In this document: positions 9,896 to 18,344 of the stretch, piece after piece | Position numbering within the stretch: position 1 is the stretch's first letter | Layout: the number at the start of each line of letters is the position of its first letter | Assembly: GCF_014652555.1 (NCBI RefSeq) | Contig: NZ_BMZA01000005.1 | Location: 53,348-117,347, forward strand | Reading direction: 5' to 3' | Length of the DNA stretch: 64,000 bases | From: Novosphingobium colocasiae | GTDB lineage: Bacteria; Pseudomonadota; Alphaproteobacteria; Sphingomonadales; Sphingomonadaceae | Notes under the pieces: generated by a model | The model's input: the letters and a program-made list of their open reading frames with translations, nothing else | Told to the model about the DNA's origin: nothing | Databases searched by the model: none | Position numbers and translations under genes: made by a program

Positions 9896-10632
9896 TACCC
9901 CGCGCCGCGTCGCGCCGGCCCTGGGGGCTGATCGCGCTGCTGACGATAGCCGGGGCGGCATTCGTCGCGCTCGGCATCTGGCAAGTGCAGCGGATCCACT
10001 GGAAGCAGGATCTGATCGCCCGGGTCGATGCCCGGGTCCATGCTGGTCCGGTCGATCTGCCAGCCGACGGGGTGCTCGCCGGATCGCCGCGTGCCACGGA
10101 GTATCTTCGCGTTCGCCTTCGGGGCGTCTATGCCGGGCAGGCGAGCGCCCTTGTCAGGGCGAGCACTGAACTGGGCACGGGATACTGGGCGATGACGCCG
10201 ATGCGGATCGCGGATGGCAGGACCTTGTGGGTCAACCGCGGGTTCGTGCCTGCGGGCACGCCGCTCGCCAAAGTGCGCGATGCGGTGCCGCGGGGGCCGG
10301 TCGCGCTCGTCGGCCTTCTGCGCCTTGATGAGCCGGGCGGCAGCCTGCTGCAGGCCAACCGGCCGCAGGACGATCGCTGGTATTCCCGCGACACCGCAGC
10401 GCTGGCACAGGCGCGCGGCATCGGCCGGGTCGCGCGGGTGTTCGTCGATGTCCAGCAGGAACGCGCGCAGGACCAGCGGCGCGGGCAGGGTGCAGCGCCG
10501 GTGCCGGGGCTCACGGTGATCCGCTTTGCCGACAATCACCTTGCCTACGCGCTGACCTGGCTGGCGATGGCGGTGCTATCCTTCGCCGCCGCCTGGCGGA
10601 GCGTGCGGCCCCGCGCGGACGGTTCGCCGTGA
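9829..10632 (+). CDS. SURF1-family oxidase assembly factor
   Basis: Membrane protein of the SURF1/Shy1 family: an N-terminal helix followed by GIWQVQRIHWK, a periplasmic domain with LWVNRGFVP, then a C-terminal helix after NHLAYALTWLAMA. SURF1 proteins help insert heme into subunit I of heme-copper oxidases, here presumably CyoB. The start is unclear. The only upstream in-frame ATG (9829) overlaps cyoD by 67 nt and adds a non-homologous-looking head. The family N-terminus begins around a CTG at 9892 that overlaps the cyoD stop by 4 nt and follows a GGGG sequence. The end overlaps regB (TGATG). Confidence 0.88.
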   Translation: MGHVPPQPQHDADRSRNGADALIPRAASRRPWGLIALLTIAGAAFVALGIWQVQRIHWKQDLIARVDARVHAGPVDLPADGVLAGSPRATEYLRVRLRGVYAGQASALVRASTELGTGYWAMTPMRIADGRTLWVNRGFVPAGTPLAKVRDAVPRGPVALVGLLRLDEPGGSLLQANRPQDDRWYSRDTAALAQARGIGRVARVFVDVQQERAQDQRRGQGAAPVPGLTVIRFADNHLAYALTWLAMAVLSFAAAWRSVRPRADGSP

Positions 10633-11927
10633 TGCGCCTGTTCGCAGCGCATCCCACCTCGCGCAGCGCCAGTTGGCGCAATGTCCTGCTGCTGATGCAG
10701 TTGCGCTGGATCGCGGTGTTCGGCCAGCTTGCGACAATCGTGGCGGTCACCCAGGTGCTGGGCGCGCGGCTGCCACTGGCGGCGCTGCTGATCGCGCCGC
10801 TCCTGCTGATCGTCGTCAACCTGGCGACCGCCAGCCTGCTCCAGCGCCGCCGCGACTTTTCGCAGGGCGAACTGCTGGCCGCACTGTTGATCGATGTCGC
10901 CGTGCTGGGCTGGCAGCTTTATCACAGCGGCGGGGCAACCAACCCCTTCACCTTCCTGTTCCTGCTCCAGATCGTGATCGCCACGGTGATCCTCAAGCCG
11001 CGCTGGAGCTGGGTGATCGCGATGCTGGCGTGCCTGTCGATCCTGTTCCTGACCTTCTTCTACGTGCCCCTGAACCTGCCGGCGCGCTATGCCGCCAACC
11101 GGTTCCACCTCTATCAGCTTGGCAGCCTGTTCTGCTTCGTCCTCGCCTCGGTCCTGCTGGTGTTCTTCGTCGCCCGGCTCGACCGTAACCGGCGAGAGAA
11201 CGATACCGCGCTCGAAGCGCTGCGGCGGCAGGCGGCGGAGGAGGACCACATCATCCGTATGGGCCTGCTGGCATCGGGCGCGGCGCACGAACTGGGCACG
11301 CCGCTGTCCTCGATCTCGGTGATCCTGGGCGACTGGTCGCGTCTCCCGGTCGTCGCCGCGAACGAGGACTTGGCTGCAGATCTTGCCGACATGCGCACCG
11401 AGCTCGATCGCTGCAAGACCATCGTCAGCGGCATCCTGATGTCGGCGGGTGACCTGCGCGGGGAAAATCCCGCCGTCACCACCGTGCGCACCCTGTTCGC
11501 CGCCATCGCCGCAGACTGGCAGGCGCGCATGGCGGGTGACCTGCGCTATGTCGACAGCTTCGGCGAGGACGTGGCCATTGTCGCCGACCGGGGGCTGACG
11601 CAGGTCATCGGCAATGTGATCGACAATGCCCAGGAAGCCGCGCCGGGACAGGTCTCGCTTGAAATCGCGCGTAGCGGCGATGATCTGGAGATCGTCGTGG
11701 CGGACAGCGGCCCCGGCTTCGCGCCCGAGATCATGGAGCGGATCGGCCAGCCCTATGCCTCGACCAAGGGCCGCGATGGCGGCGGGCTGGGGCTGTTCCT
11801 GGTGGTGAACGTGGTGCGCAAGCTGGGCGGGCGAGTGATGGTCGAAAACCGCGAGATCGGTGGGGCGGCGGTACGGCTGACGCTGCCGCTGCAGGCCATC
11901 GCGTATCACGACGGGGTGGCCCAATGA
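10632..11927 (+). CDS. regB: RegB/PrrB-type redox sensor histidine kinase
   Basis: 431 aa, six N-terminal transmembrane helices, then HisKA and HATPase domains. Diagnostic RegB features are all seen: the quinone-binding loop SGGATNPF (G100-F106), the H-box GAAHELGTPLSS (His219) and a cysteine 42 residues later (DRCKTI, Cys261) corresponding to the redox-active Cys of RegB. The ATP lid is GGGLGLFLV. By homology it senses the ubiquinone pool and thiol state and phosphorylates RegA. The ATG at 10632 overlaps the SURF1 stop; a GTG at 10629 adds one residue. It overlaps regA by 4 nt. Confidence 0.93.
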   Translation: MRLFAAHPTSRSASWRNVLLLMQLRWIAVFGQLATIVAVTQVLGARLPLAALLIAPLLLIVVNLATASLLQRRRDFSQGELLAALLIDVAVLGWQLYHSGGATNPFTFLFLLQIVIATVILKPRWSWVIAMLACLSILFLTFFYVPLNLPARYAANRFHLYQLGSLFCFVLASVLLVFFVARLDRNRRENDTALEALRRQAAEEDHIIRMGLLASGAAHELGTPLSSISVILGDWSRLPVVAANEDLAADLADMRTELDRCKTIVSGILMSAGDLRGENPAVTTVRTLFAAIAADWQARMAGDLRYVDSFGEDVAIVADRGLTQVIGNVIDNAQEAAPGQVSLEIARSGDDLEIVVADSGPGFAPEIMERIGQPYASTKGRDGGGLGLFLVVNVVRKLGGRVMVENREIGGAAVRLTLPLQAIAYHDGVAQ

Positions 11928-12472
11928 CCGAGGCAGAGCCCGAAATCGCCGGCGCGACCCTGCTGATCGTGGAGGACGATCCGGCCTTTGCCCGCACCTT
12001 GCGCCGGTCGTTCGAGCGGCGCGGCTATGTCGTATCGTCAGCCGCCTCTGCCGCCGCCGCCGAGGCCCGGGCGCACGAATCCCGGTTCGACTACGCGGTC
12101 GTCGATCTCAAGCTGGGCGGCGATTCCGGGCTGGCGGTGGTCCAGTCGCTCCACGCGCTGCAGCCCAAGACGCATATCGTCGTGCTGACCGGCTACGCCA
12201 GCATCGCGACGGCGGTGGAAGCGATCAAGCTGGGGGCTTCGCATTACTTGGCCAAGCCATCCAACACCGACGATATCGAAGCCGCCTTCGCCAGCGCGCA
12301 GGGCGATGCCAGCGTTCCGGTCGACGGGCGCAGGAGTTCGATCAAGACGCTGGAATGGGAATATATCCACCAGACGCTGGTGGAGTGCGACTTCAACGTC
12401 TCCGAGGCGGCGCGACGGCTGGGCCTTCACCGTCGCACCCTGGCCCGCAAGCTGGAGAAGCGGCGGATATAG
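11924..12472 (+). CDS. regA: RegA/PrrA-type response regulator
   Basis: 182 aa. The receiver domain has VEDD near the start, phospho-acceptor D61 in VVDLKLGG, and the conserved Lys in YLAKPSN. A short linker leads to a Fis-type helix-turn-helix at the C-terminus (FNVSEAARRLGLHRRTLARKLEK). This compact receiver-Fis layout is that of RegA/PrrA/ActR global redox regulators. It starts with an ATGA overlap on regB. Placement at the end of the cyo operon suggests the oxidase and its redox control system are co-expressed. Confidence 0.94.
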   Translation: MTEAEPEIAGATLLIVEDDPAFARTLRRSFERRGYVVSSAASAAAAEARAHESRFDYAVVDLKLGGDSGLAVVQSLHALQPKTHIVVLTGYASIATAVEAIKLGASHYLAKPSNTDDIEAAFASAQGDASVPVDGRRSSIKTLEWEYIHQTLVECDFNVSEAARRLGLHRRTLARKLEKRRI

Positions 12473-12489
12473 AGGGCGATGGTACCGCC

Positions 12490-12604
12490 TGCTCCTCCAC
12501 CCTTCAGGGGGGAGGTTGGGAGGGGGGTGTACCACGATAGCTTTGACGCGCTGCCTGGCGGCACCGCTCCCCCACCCCCGGCCCCGCCCCGCAGGGGCGG
12601 GGAG
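12490..12604. repeat. C/G-run palindromic repeat, family 1 copy A
   Basis: Two adjacent hairpins made of C- and G-runs: one around CCCTTCAGGGG (12500-12510), the other around CCCCGCAGGGGCGGGG (12587-12602). They are joined by TTGGGAGGGGGG and CCCCCACCCCC sequences that can also pair. The layout matches 39107-39207 (inside metH2) and 53892-53942. It lies between convergent regA and putR and could act as a bidirectional terminator. Confidence 0.75.
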
Positions 12605-12626
12605 CGCATGGTGATGTGAAAGGCTC

Positions 12627-13097
12627 CTAAACCCCGCGATCCTTCACGGTTTCCATCGCCACGAAGGTGGACGTGCTCTCCACATGCGGCAGCGCGGAGA
12701 TCTTTTCGCCCAGCACGATGCGATAGCGGCGGATATCGGCCGTGCGCACTTTCAGCAGGTAATCGAAGCTGCTGGCGATCATGTGGCATTCCTCCACCTC
12801 GGCGATGCGGCGGACGGCGGCGTTGAATTCTTCCAATGACTTTTCGCGCGTGTCGGAAAGCTTCACTTCGGTGAAGGCAACATGATCGACACCCAGCCTG
12901 ACGGGATCGATCGTGGCGCAAAAGCCGGTGATGACCCCGCCGTTGATCAGCCGGCGCAGCCGCACCTGGCACGGCGTCTTGGACAGGCCCACGGTGCGGG
13001 CGAGATCGGTGACCGTCATCCGCCCGTCCTTTACGAGCGCGGCGATGATCTTGCGATCGAAATCATCCAGATCGACTGGTTTGACTGATTTATCCAT
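12627..13097 (-). CDS. putR: Lrp/AsnC-family regulator, probable PutR
   Basis: 156 aa. An N-terminal AsnC-type winged helix (DDFDRKIIAALVKDGRMTVTDLARTVGLSKTPCQVRLRRL) is followed by an Lrp RAM/effector domain (ECHMIASSFDYLLKVRTAD). It is divergent from putA with about 97 nt between starts. That is the usual arrangement of PutR, the proline-responsive activator of putA in alphaproteobacteria. It fits a PutA that lacks its own DNA-binding domain. Confidence 0.9.
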   Translation of the reverse strand: MDKSVKPVDLDDFDRKIIAALVKDGRMTVTDLARTVGLSKTPCQVRLRRLINGGVITGFCATIDPVRLGVDHVAFTEVKLSDTREKSLEEFNAAVRRIAEVEECHMIASSFDYLLKVRTADIRRYRIVLGEKISALPHVESTSTFVAMETVKDRGV

Positions 13098-13194
13098 CCT
13101 GATTACCTACCAAATGGTCGATATAAAGTCCAATCGCTCTCCTGGAGCCGAAAGATTGGGCGGAACGCCGCCAGTCTCTGCGCTATCACGATGC

Positions 13195-16100
13195 ATGACC
13201 GATCCGCACCCATTCGCCGCTTTCGCGCCCCCCGTCCGCCAGCCCACAGTGCTGCGGCAGGCGATCACCGCCGCTTACCGGCGCGACGAAGCGGCGTGCC
13301 TTGAGCCATTGATCGAGCGGGCGCGGGTGGATGCCGCATCGGGCGCGGCGATCGCCGCTACCGCGCGACGGCTCGTCAGCACCTTGCGCGCCAATTACCG
13401 CGGCACCGGGGTAGAGGGGCTGGTGCAGGAGTATTCGCTGTCGAGCGAGGAGGGGGTGGCGCTGATGTGCCTGGCCGAGGCGTTGCTGCGCATCCCCGAT
13501 CACGCCACCCGCGATGCCCTGATCCGCGACAAGCTGGCTGATGGTGACTGGGCTTCGCATCTGGGCGGCGGCAAATCGCTGTTCGTCAACGCGGCGACCT
13601 GGGGACTGGTGGTGACCGGCAAGCTGGCGGGCAGCGTGGATGATCGCGGCCTTGGCGCGGCGCTGACGCGGCTGCTGGGCCGCGCCGGGGAGCCGGTGGT
13701 GCGGCGCGGCGTCGATCTGGCGATGCGGATGATGGGCGAACAGTTCGTGACCGGCGAGACCATCGCCGAAGCGCTGCGCCGGGCGCGGCGGCTGGAGGAG
13801 CGGGGCTTTCGCTACAGCTACGACATGCTGGGCGAAGCAGCGGCGACAGCGGCGGATGCGGCGCGGTTCTATCGCGATTACGAGCAGGCGATCCATGCCA
13901 TCGGCCGCGCAGCGGCCGGGCGTGGCATCTATGACGGGCCCGGCATCTCGATCAAGCTGTCGGCGCTGCACCCGCGCTACAGCCGGGCGCAGGCGGACCG
14001 GGTCATGGCCGAACTGCTGCCGCGCGTCCGTGACCTTGCCCTGCTGGCATGCGGCTACGGTATCGGCTTCAACATCGATGCCGAGGAAGCGGATCGGCTG
14101 GAACTGTCGCTCGACCTGCTCGAATCCCTGGCGCTGGACCCCGCGCTGCAGGGGTGGGACGGGCTCGGCTTCGTGGTTCAGGCCTATGGCAAGCGTTGTC
14201 CCTTCGTGATCGACTGGATCATCGATCTGGCGCGGCGGGCGGGCCGCAGGATGATGGTGCGGTTGGTGAAGGGAGCCTATTGGGATGCCGAGATCAAGCG
14301 CGCCCAGGTCGATGGTCTGGCCGACTTTCCGGTCTACACCCGCAAGGTCCACACCGATGTCGCCTACATCGCCTGCGCGCGCGCGCTGTTGGCAGCACCC
14401 GATGCGGTGTTCCCGCAGTTCGCCACGCACAACGCGCAGACGGTGGCGACGATCCATCATCTGGCCGGGCCGGATTTTGAAATCGGGCAGTACGAGTTCC
14501 AGTGCCTCCACGGCATGGGGGAGCCGCTCTACGAGCAGGTCGTCGGCCGCGACAGGCTGGACCGGCCCTGCCGTATCTATGCCCCGGTCGGCACCCACGA
14601 GACGCTGCTGGCCTATCTGGTGCGCCGCCTGCTGGAGAACGGGGCCAACTCCTCGTTCGTCAACCGCATCGCCGATCCGGCGGTGTCGATCGACGAGCTG
14701 ATCGCCGATCCGGTCGCGATTGTCAGCGCTATGCCCGGGCCGGGCGCGCGCCACGACGGGGTCGCCCTGCCGGCCGATCTCTATCCCGACCGGCGCAATT
14801 CCACCGGCATCGACCTCACTGACGAAAGCGCGCTGGCCAGCCTTGGCGATAGCCTGCGCCACAGCGCCGGGCGCGACTGGAGCGCCGCGCCGCTGATTGC
14901 GGGCTTGCAGATCGAGCGGCAGCGGCATCCGGTGCTGAACCCCGGCGATCGGCAGGACCAGGTGGGCGAAGTCGCTTTCGCGCTGGAGCGCGATGCGGCG
15001 CACGCCGCGCGCACCGCCGCGAAGGCTGCGGCCGGCTGGGCGGCGACGCCGGTGGCGACCCGCGCCGCCTGTCTCGATCGCGCGGCCGACCGCATGCAGG
15101 CGCAGATGGCTGACCTCATCGGCCTCGCCGTGCGCGAGGCGGGCAAATCGGCGCCTAACGCTATTGGCGAAGTGCGCGAGGCGATCGATTTCCTGCGCTA
15201 TTACGCGGGGCAGGCCAAGGCCACGTTCGGCCCGGATCAGGTGCCGTTGGGGCCGGTAGTGTGCATCAGCCCGTGGAACTTCCCGCTCGCCATCTTCGCC
15301 GGTCAGGTGGCGGCGGCGCTGGTGGCGGGCAACCCCGTGCTGGCCAAGCCGGCGGAGGAAACCCCGCTGATCGCCGCGGAGGCCGTCCGCATCCTGCACG
15401 AAGCAGGGGTTCCGGCCGAAGTGCTGCAATTCCTGCCCGGCGATGGCGCGATCGGGGCCGCGCTCGTCGCCGCGCCGCAGACGGCGGGGGTGATCTTTAC
15501 CGGTTCGACCGAGGTTGCGCGGCTCATCCAGCGCCAGCTTGCCTTGCGGCTTTCGGACGATGGCCTGCCTATTCCGCTGATCGCCGAAACCGGCGGGCAG
15601 AACGCGATGATCGTCGATTCCTCGGCTCTGGCCGAGCAGGTCGTGGCCGATGTGATCGCCTCGGCGTTCGACAGCGCGGGCCAGCGTTGTTCGGCGCTGC
15701 GGGTGCTGTGCCTGCAGGAGGAGATCGCGGATCGCACGCTGGCGATGCTCAAAGGCGCGCTGCGCGAACTGGCGATCCGGCGCACGGATCGGCTGGCGGC
15801 CGATATTGGTCCGGTCATCACGGCGGATGCACGCGACACGATCGAGCGCCATGTCGCGGCGATGGCAGAGCGGGGGCATCGGGTCGAACGGCTGGCACTG
15901 CCGGACGCGGCGGTCGCGGGGCATTTCGTCGCGCCGACGATCATCGAGATCGACAGCGTGGCCGAACTGGAACGCGAGGTGTTCGGACCGGTGCTCCACG
16001 TCGTCCGCTTCCGGCGCGAAGGGCTGGACCGGCTGATCGATGCCATCAACGCTACCGGTTATGGGCTGACCTTTGGCTTGCACACCCGGCTCGATGCAAC

Positions 16101-16824
16101 GATCGCGCATGTCACCGCGCGCATCGCGGTGGGCAACGTCTATGTGAACCGCAACATCATCGCCGCGACAGTCGGGGTGCAGCCGTTCGGGGGCAGGGGC
16201 CTTTCGGGCACCGGCCCCAAGGCGGGTGGGCCGCTCTACCTCGGACGACTGTCAAGACGGGTGCCGGAGAACGTCATTGCGGGCAACGGCGCGCTACCGG
16301 CCGCCTTGCGCGAATTCATCGGCTGGCTTTGCGCACGGGGAAATCATGAAGGTGCTGCGGTCGCGAAGGCCTATGGCGCGCGTTCGGCCTTGGGTGCCGC
16401 CTTGGAACTGCCCGGCCCGGTGGGGGAGCGTAACCTCTATACCCTCCACCCGCGCGGCCGCGTGCGCGTCATGCCGCAGAGCGCTTCCGGCTTTGCCGAT
16501 CAGTTGTCGGCGGTGCTGGCATCGGGCAACGTGGCGGTGATCGATGCGACCCTCATGCCGGCCGGACTGCCCGCTGCCGTCAAGGAACGGATCGCCACCG
16601 ATACCGCCGGCAGCGTTGCCGCCGTCCTGGTCGAAGGCGAGGCTGTGGAGGTGGCCGAAGCGGTCGCGCTCGCAGCCGCGCAACCGGCGCAGATCGCATC
16701 CGTTTACGCCGCCGCGCCGGGCGTGACGGGCCGTTACCCGGTCAACTTCTTGCTCGATGAACTGGCCGTCTGCACCAACACCACCGCTGCCGGGGGCAAC
16801 GCCAGCCTGATGATGATCGGCTGA
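13195..16824 (+). CDS. putA: Bifunctional proline dehydrogenase / P5C dehydrogenase
   Basis: 1209 aa. It oxidises proline to glutamate in two steps and passes electrons to ubiquinone. The FAD-dependent proline dehydrogenase barrel occupies about residues 140-490 (for example SIKLSALHPRY, RLVKGAYWDAEIKRAQ). The aldehyde dehydrogenase domain follows from about 570 (SPWNFPLAIF, ETGGQNAMIVD, catalytic Cys ~832 in SAGQRCSALR). A further ALDH-like C-terminal domain is present. The N-terminal ribbon-helix-helix repressor domain of E. coli PutA is missing, so this is a type B PutA. The ATG at 13195 (MTDPHPFAAF) is chosen; the open frame upstream overlaps putR. Confidence 0.97.
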   Translation: MTDPHPFAAFAPPVRQPTVLRQAITAAYRRDEAACLEPLIERARVDAASGAAIAATARRLVSTLRANYRGTGVEGLVQEYSLSSEEGVALMCLAEALLRIPDHATRDALIRDKLADGDWASHLGGGKSLFVNAATWGLVVTGKLAGSVDDRGLGAALTRLLGRAGEPVVRRGVDLAMRMMGEQFVTGETIAEALRRARRLEERGFRYSYDMLGEAAATAADAARFYRDYEQAIHAIGRAAAGRGIYDGPGISIKLSALHPRYSRAQADRVMAELLPRVRDLALLACGYGIGFNIDAEEADRLELSLDLLESLALDPALQGWDGLGFVVQAYGKRCPFVIDWIIDLARRAGRRMMVRLVKGAYWDAEIKRAQVDGLADFPVYTRKVHTDVAYIACARALLAAPDAVFPQFATHNAQTVATIHHLAGPDFEIGQYEFQCLHGMGEPLYEQVVGRDRLDRPCRIYAPVGTHETLLAYLVRRLLENGANSSFVNRIADPAVSIDELIADPVAIVSAMPGPGARHDGVALPADLYPDRRNSTGIDLTDESALASLGDSLRHSAGRDWSAAPLIAGLQIERQRHPVLNPGDRQDQVGEVAFALERDAAHAARTAAKAAAGWAATPVATRAACLDRAADRMQAQMADLIGLAVREAGKSAPNAIGEVREAIDFLRYYAGQAKATFGPDQVPLGPVVCISPWNFPLAIFAGQVAAALVAGNPVLAKPAEETPLIAAEAVRILHEAGVPAEVLQFLPGDGAIGAALVAAPQTAGVIFTGSTEVARLIQRQLALRLSDDGLPIPLIAETGGQNAMIVDSSALAEQVVADVIASAFDSAGQRCSALRVLCLQEEIADRTLAMLKGALRELAIRRTDRLAADIGPVITADARDTIERHVAAMAERGHRVERLALPDAAVAGHFVAPTIIEIDSVAELEREVFGPVLHVVRFRREGLDRLIDAINATGYGLTFGLHTRLDATIAHVTARIAVGNVYVNRNIIAATVGVQPFGGRGLSGTGPKAGGPLYLGRLSRRVPENVIAGNGALPAALREFIGWLCARGNHEGAAVAKAYGARSALGAALELPGPVGERNLYTLHPRGRVRVMPQSASGFADQLSAVLASGNVAVIDATLMPAGLPAAVKERIATDTAGSVAAVLVEGEAVEVAEAVALAAAQPAQIASVYAAAPGVTGRYPVNFLLDELAVCTNTTAAGGNASLMMIG

Positions 16825-17103
16825 TCCGGCACGCATACCGGGCGCGGCATCGAGGGCGATGACCGCGCATCCGCGTGGTTCGCCGGTTCGCAGTGTATCG
16901 GAGGCGTTCCATTCGCGATGCGATAGACCTTCATCCAGCATCGGGCGACGGGCACGGCCGATGGCGTGCCGGGACGTTGACATTGTCCTGACCAGATGGA
17001 AGTCTTGTCCGCAGTATCAGGGATCACCTGACCGCCGCCATGCCGGCCATGGCCGATGACTAAGGATAACGGCGCGCATCGCCGCGCTGGGGAGAGAACA
17101 GCC
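16825..17103. other. Intergenic gap, putA to epoxide hydrolase
   Basis: No coding signal of its own. It contains a consensus-like TTGACA at 16977-16982 without a good -10 at the right distance, and a GGGGAGAG ribosome-binding sequence at 17089-17096 ahead of the ATG at 17104. Confidence 0.4.
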
Positions 17104-18249
17104 ATGACCACAGATGCCATCCGGCCCTTCACCATCGCCATCCCCGACGAGGACTTGCGCGATCTCGACGAGCGGCTGGCGCGCACCCGCTGGCCCGCGC
17201 GCGAGACGGTGGCCGACTGGTCGCAGGGCGTCCCGCAGGAGTGGATGCGCGCGCTCGTCGATCACTGGCGGCATCGTTATGACTGGCGGCGCTGCGAGGC
17301 GGCGCTGAACGCGCTGCCCCAGTTCATGACCGCGTTCGACGGGCTCGACATCCACTTCCTGCATGTCCGCTCGTCCAACCCCGACGCTATGCCGCTGCTG
17401 CTGACCCATGGCTGGCCCGGCTCGATCCTGGAGTTCATGAAGTCGATCGGCCCGCTGACCGAGCCGCAGGCCCACGGCGGGAACGCCGCCGATGCCTTTC
17501 ACCTTGTCATTCCGGCGCTGCCCGGCTTCGGCTTTTCCGGCAAACCGGACGCGACCGGCTGGGGTGTGGGCCGGATCGCGGGCGTCTGGGGCAAGCTGAT
17601 GAAGCGGCTGGGCTATGATCGCTGGGTGGCGCAGGGCGGGGACTGGGGCTCGGCCGTGACCTATGCGCTGGGCCTGCAGCAGCCCGAAGGGCTGATCGCA
17701 GTCCATACCAACATGCCGATCGTGATGCCGCCGCCGCCGTTCGGCGATCTGGAGCCCGATCAGGCGAAGATGATGGAGGCCATGGACTATTACCAGCGGC
17801 AGGAAGCAGGCTATTCGCTCCAGCAGGCGACCCGGCCGCAGACGGTCGGCTATGCGCTGGCGGATTCGCCGGTGGGGCAGGCGGCCTGGATTGTCGAGAA
17901 GTTCGCCGCCTGGTCCGATTGCGATGGCGATCCGCTCAACATCCTGACCGCCGACGAACTGATCGACGCGGTGATGATGTACTGGCTGCCCAACTGCGGT
18001 GCTTCTTCGGCCCGGCTGTACTGGGAAAGCTTCACCGGGGGCTTCGTCAACAAGAAGCAGGTGCAGATCCCTTGCGGCTACAGCGTGTTCCCCAAGGAAA
18101 TCTACCCCGCCCCGCTAAGCTGGGCCAGGCAATGCACGCCGCGGATGATCCATTGGAACACCCTGGACAAGGGCGGCCACTTTGCCGCGCTCGAACAGCC
18201 CGAACTGTTCGTCGGCGAAGTGCGTCAGTGCTTCCGGCAAATGCGGTAA
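17104..18249 (+). CDS. Epoxide hydrolase, alpha/beta fold
   Basis: 381 aa with the epoxide hydrolase N-terminal region (FTIAIPDEDLRDLDERLARTRWP) before an alpha/beta-hydrolase core. The oxyanion motif is HGWPGS. The nucleophile is Asp180 in QGGDWGS. The catalytic His lies in the C-terminal GGHFAALEQPE. It would open epoxides to diols; the natural substrate is unknown. It stands alone between putA and a convergent GMC oxidoreductase, separated from the latter by a 31-bp inverted repeat. The ATG at 17104 follows a clear ribosome-binding site. Confidence 0.92.
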   Translation: MTTDAIRPFTIAIPDEDLRDLDERLARTRWPARETVADWSQGVPQEWMRALVDHWRHRYDWRRCEAALNALPQFMTAFDGLDIHFLHVRSSNPDAMPLLLTHGWPGSILEFMKSIGPLTEPQAHGGNAADAFHLVIPALPGFGFSGKPDATGWGVGRIAGVWGKLMKRLGYDRWVAQGGDWGSAVTYALGLQQPEGLIAVHTNMPIVMPPPPFGDLEPDQAKMMEAMDYYQRQEAGYSLQQATRPQTVGYALADSPVGQAAWIVEKFAAWSDCDGDPLNILTADELIDAVMMYWLPNCGASSARLYWESFTGGFVNKKQVQIPCGYSVFPKEIYPAPLSWARQCTPRMIHWNTLDKGGHFAALEQPELFVGEVRQCFRQMR

Positions 18250-18265
18250 CCTGATTACCGTAACG

Positions 18266-18337
18266 CTCCGTTCGTATCGAGCGTAGTCGAGATACGTCAG
18301 CGCCACCGTATCTCGACTACGCTCGATACGAACGGAG
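18266..18337. repeat. Long palindromic repeat, family 2 copy A
   Basis: A perfect 31-bp inverted repeat (18266-18296 and 18307-18337) with a 10-nt spacer; the core of each arm is TTCGTATCGAGCGTAGTCGA or its complement. Two further copies with TTCGTGTCGAG arms lie at 41285-41361 and 41915-41980. It lies between convergent genes, where the hairpin could end both transcripts. Confidence 0.9.
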
Positions 18338-18344
18338 GTGGGGA

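Noticed and set aside
12490..12604. CRISPR-like or tandem repeat
   Set aside because: The units are inverted hairpins of C/G runs with no regular spacers; they match dispersed palindromic elements instead.
13186..16110. 974-residue minus-strand open frame opposite putA
   Set aside because: Same cause: low-complexity antisense reading of a gene with clear catalytic motifs on the other strand.
16977..16982. TTGACA as a -35 for the epoxide hydrolase
   Set aside because: No acceptable -10 at 16-18 nt; the match alone is not enough.
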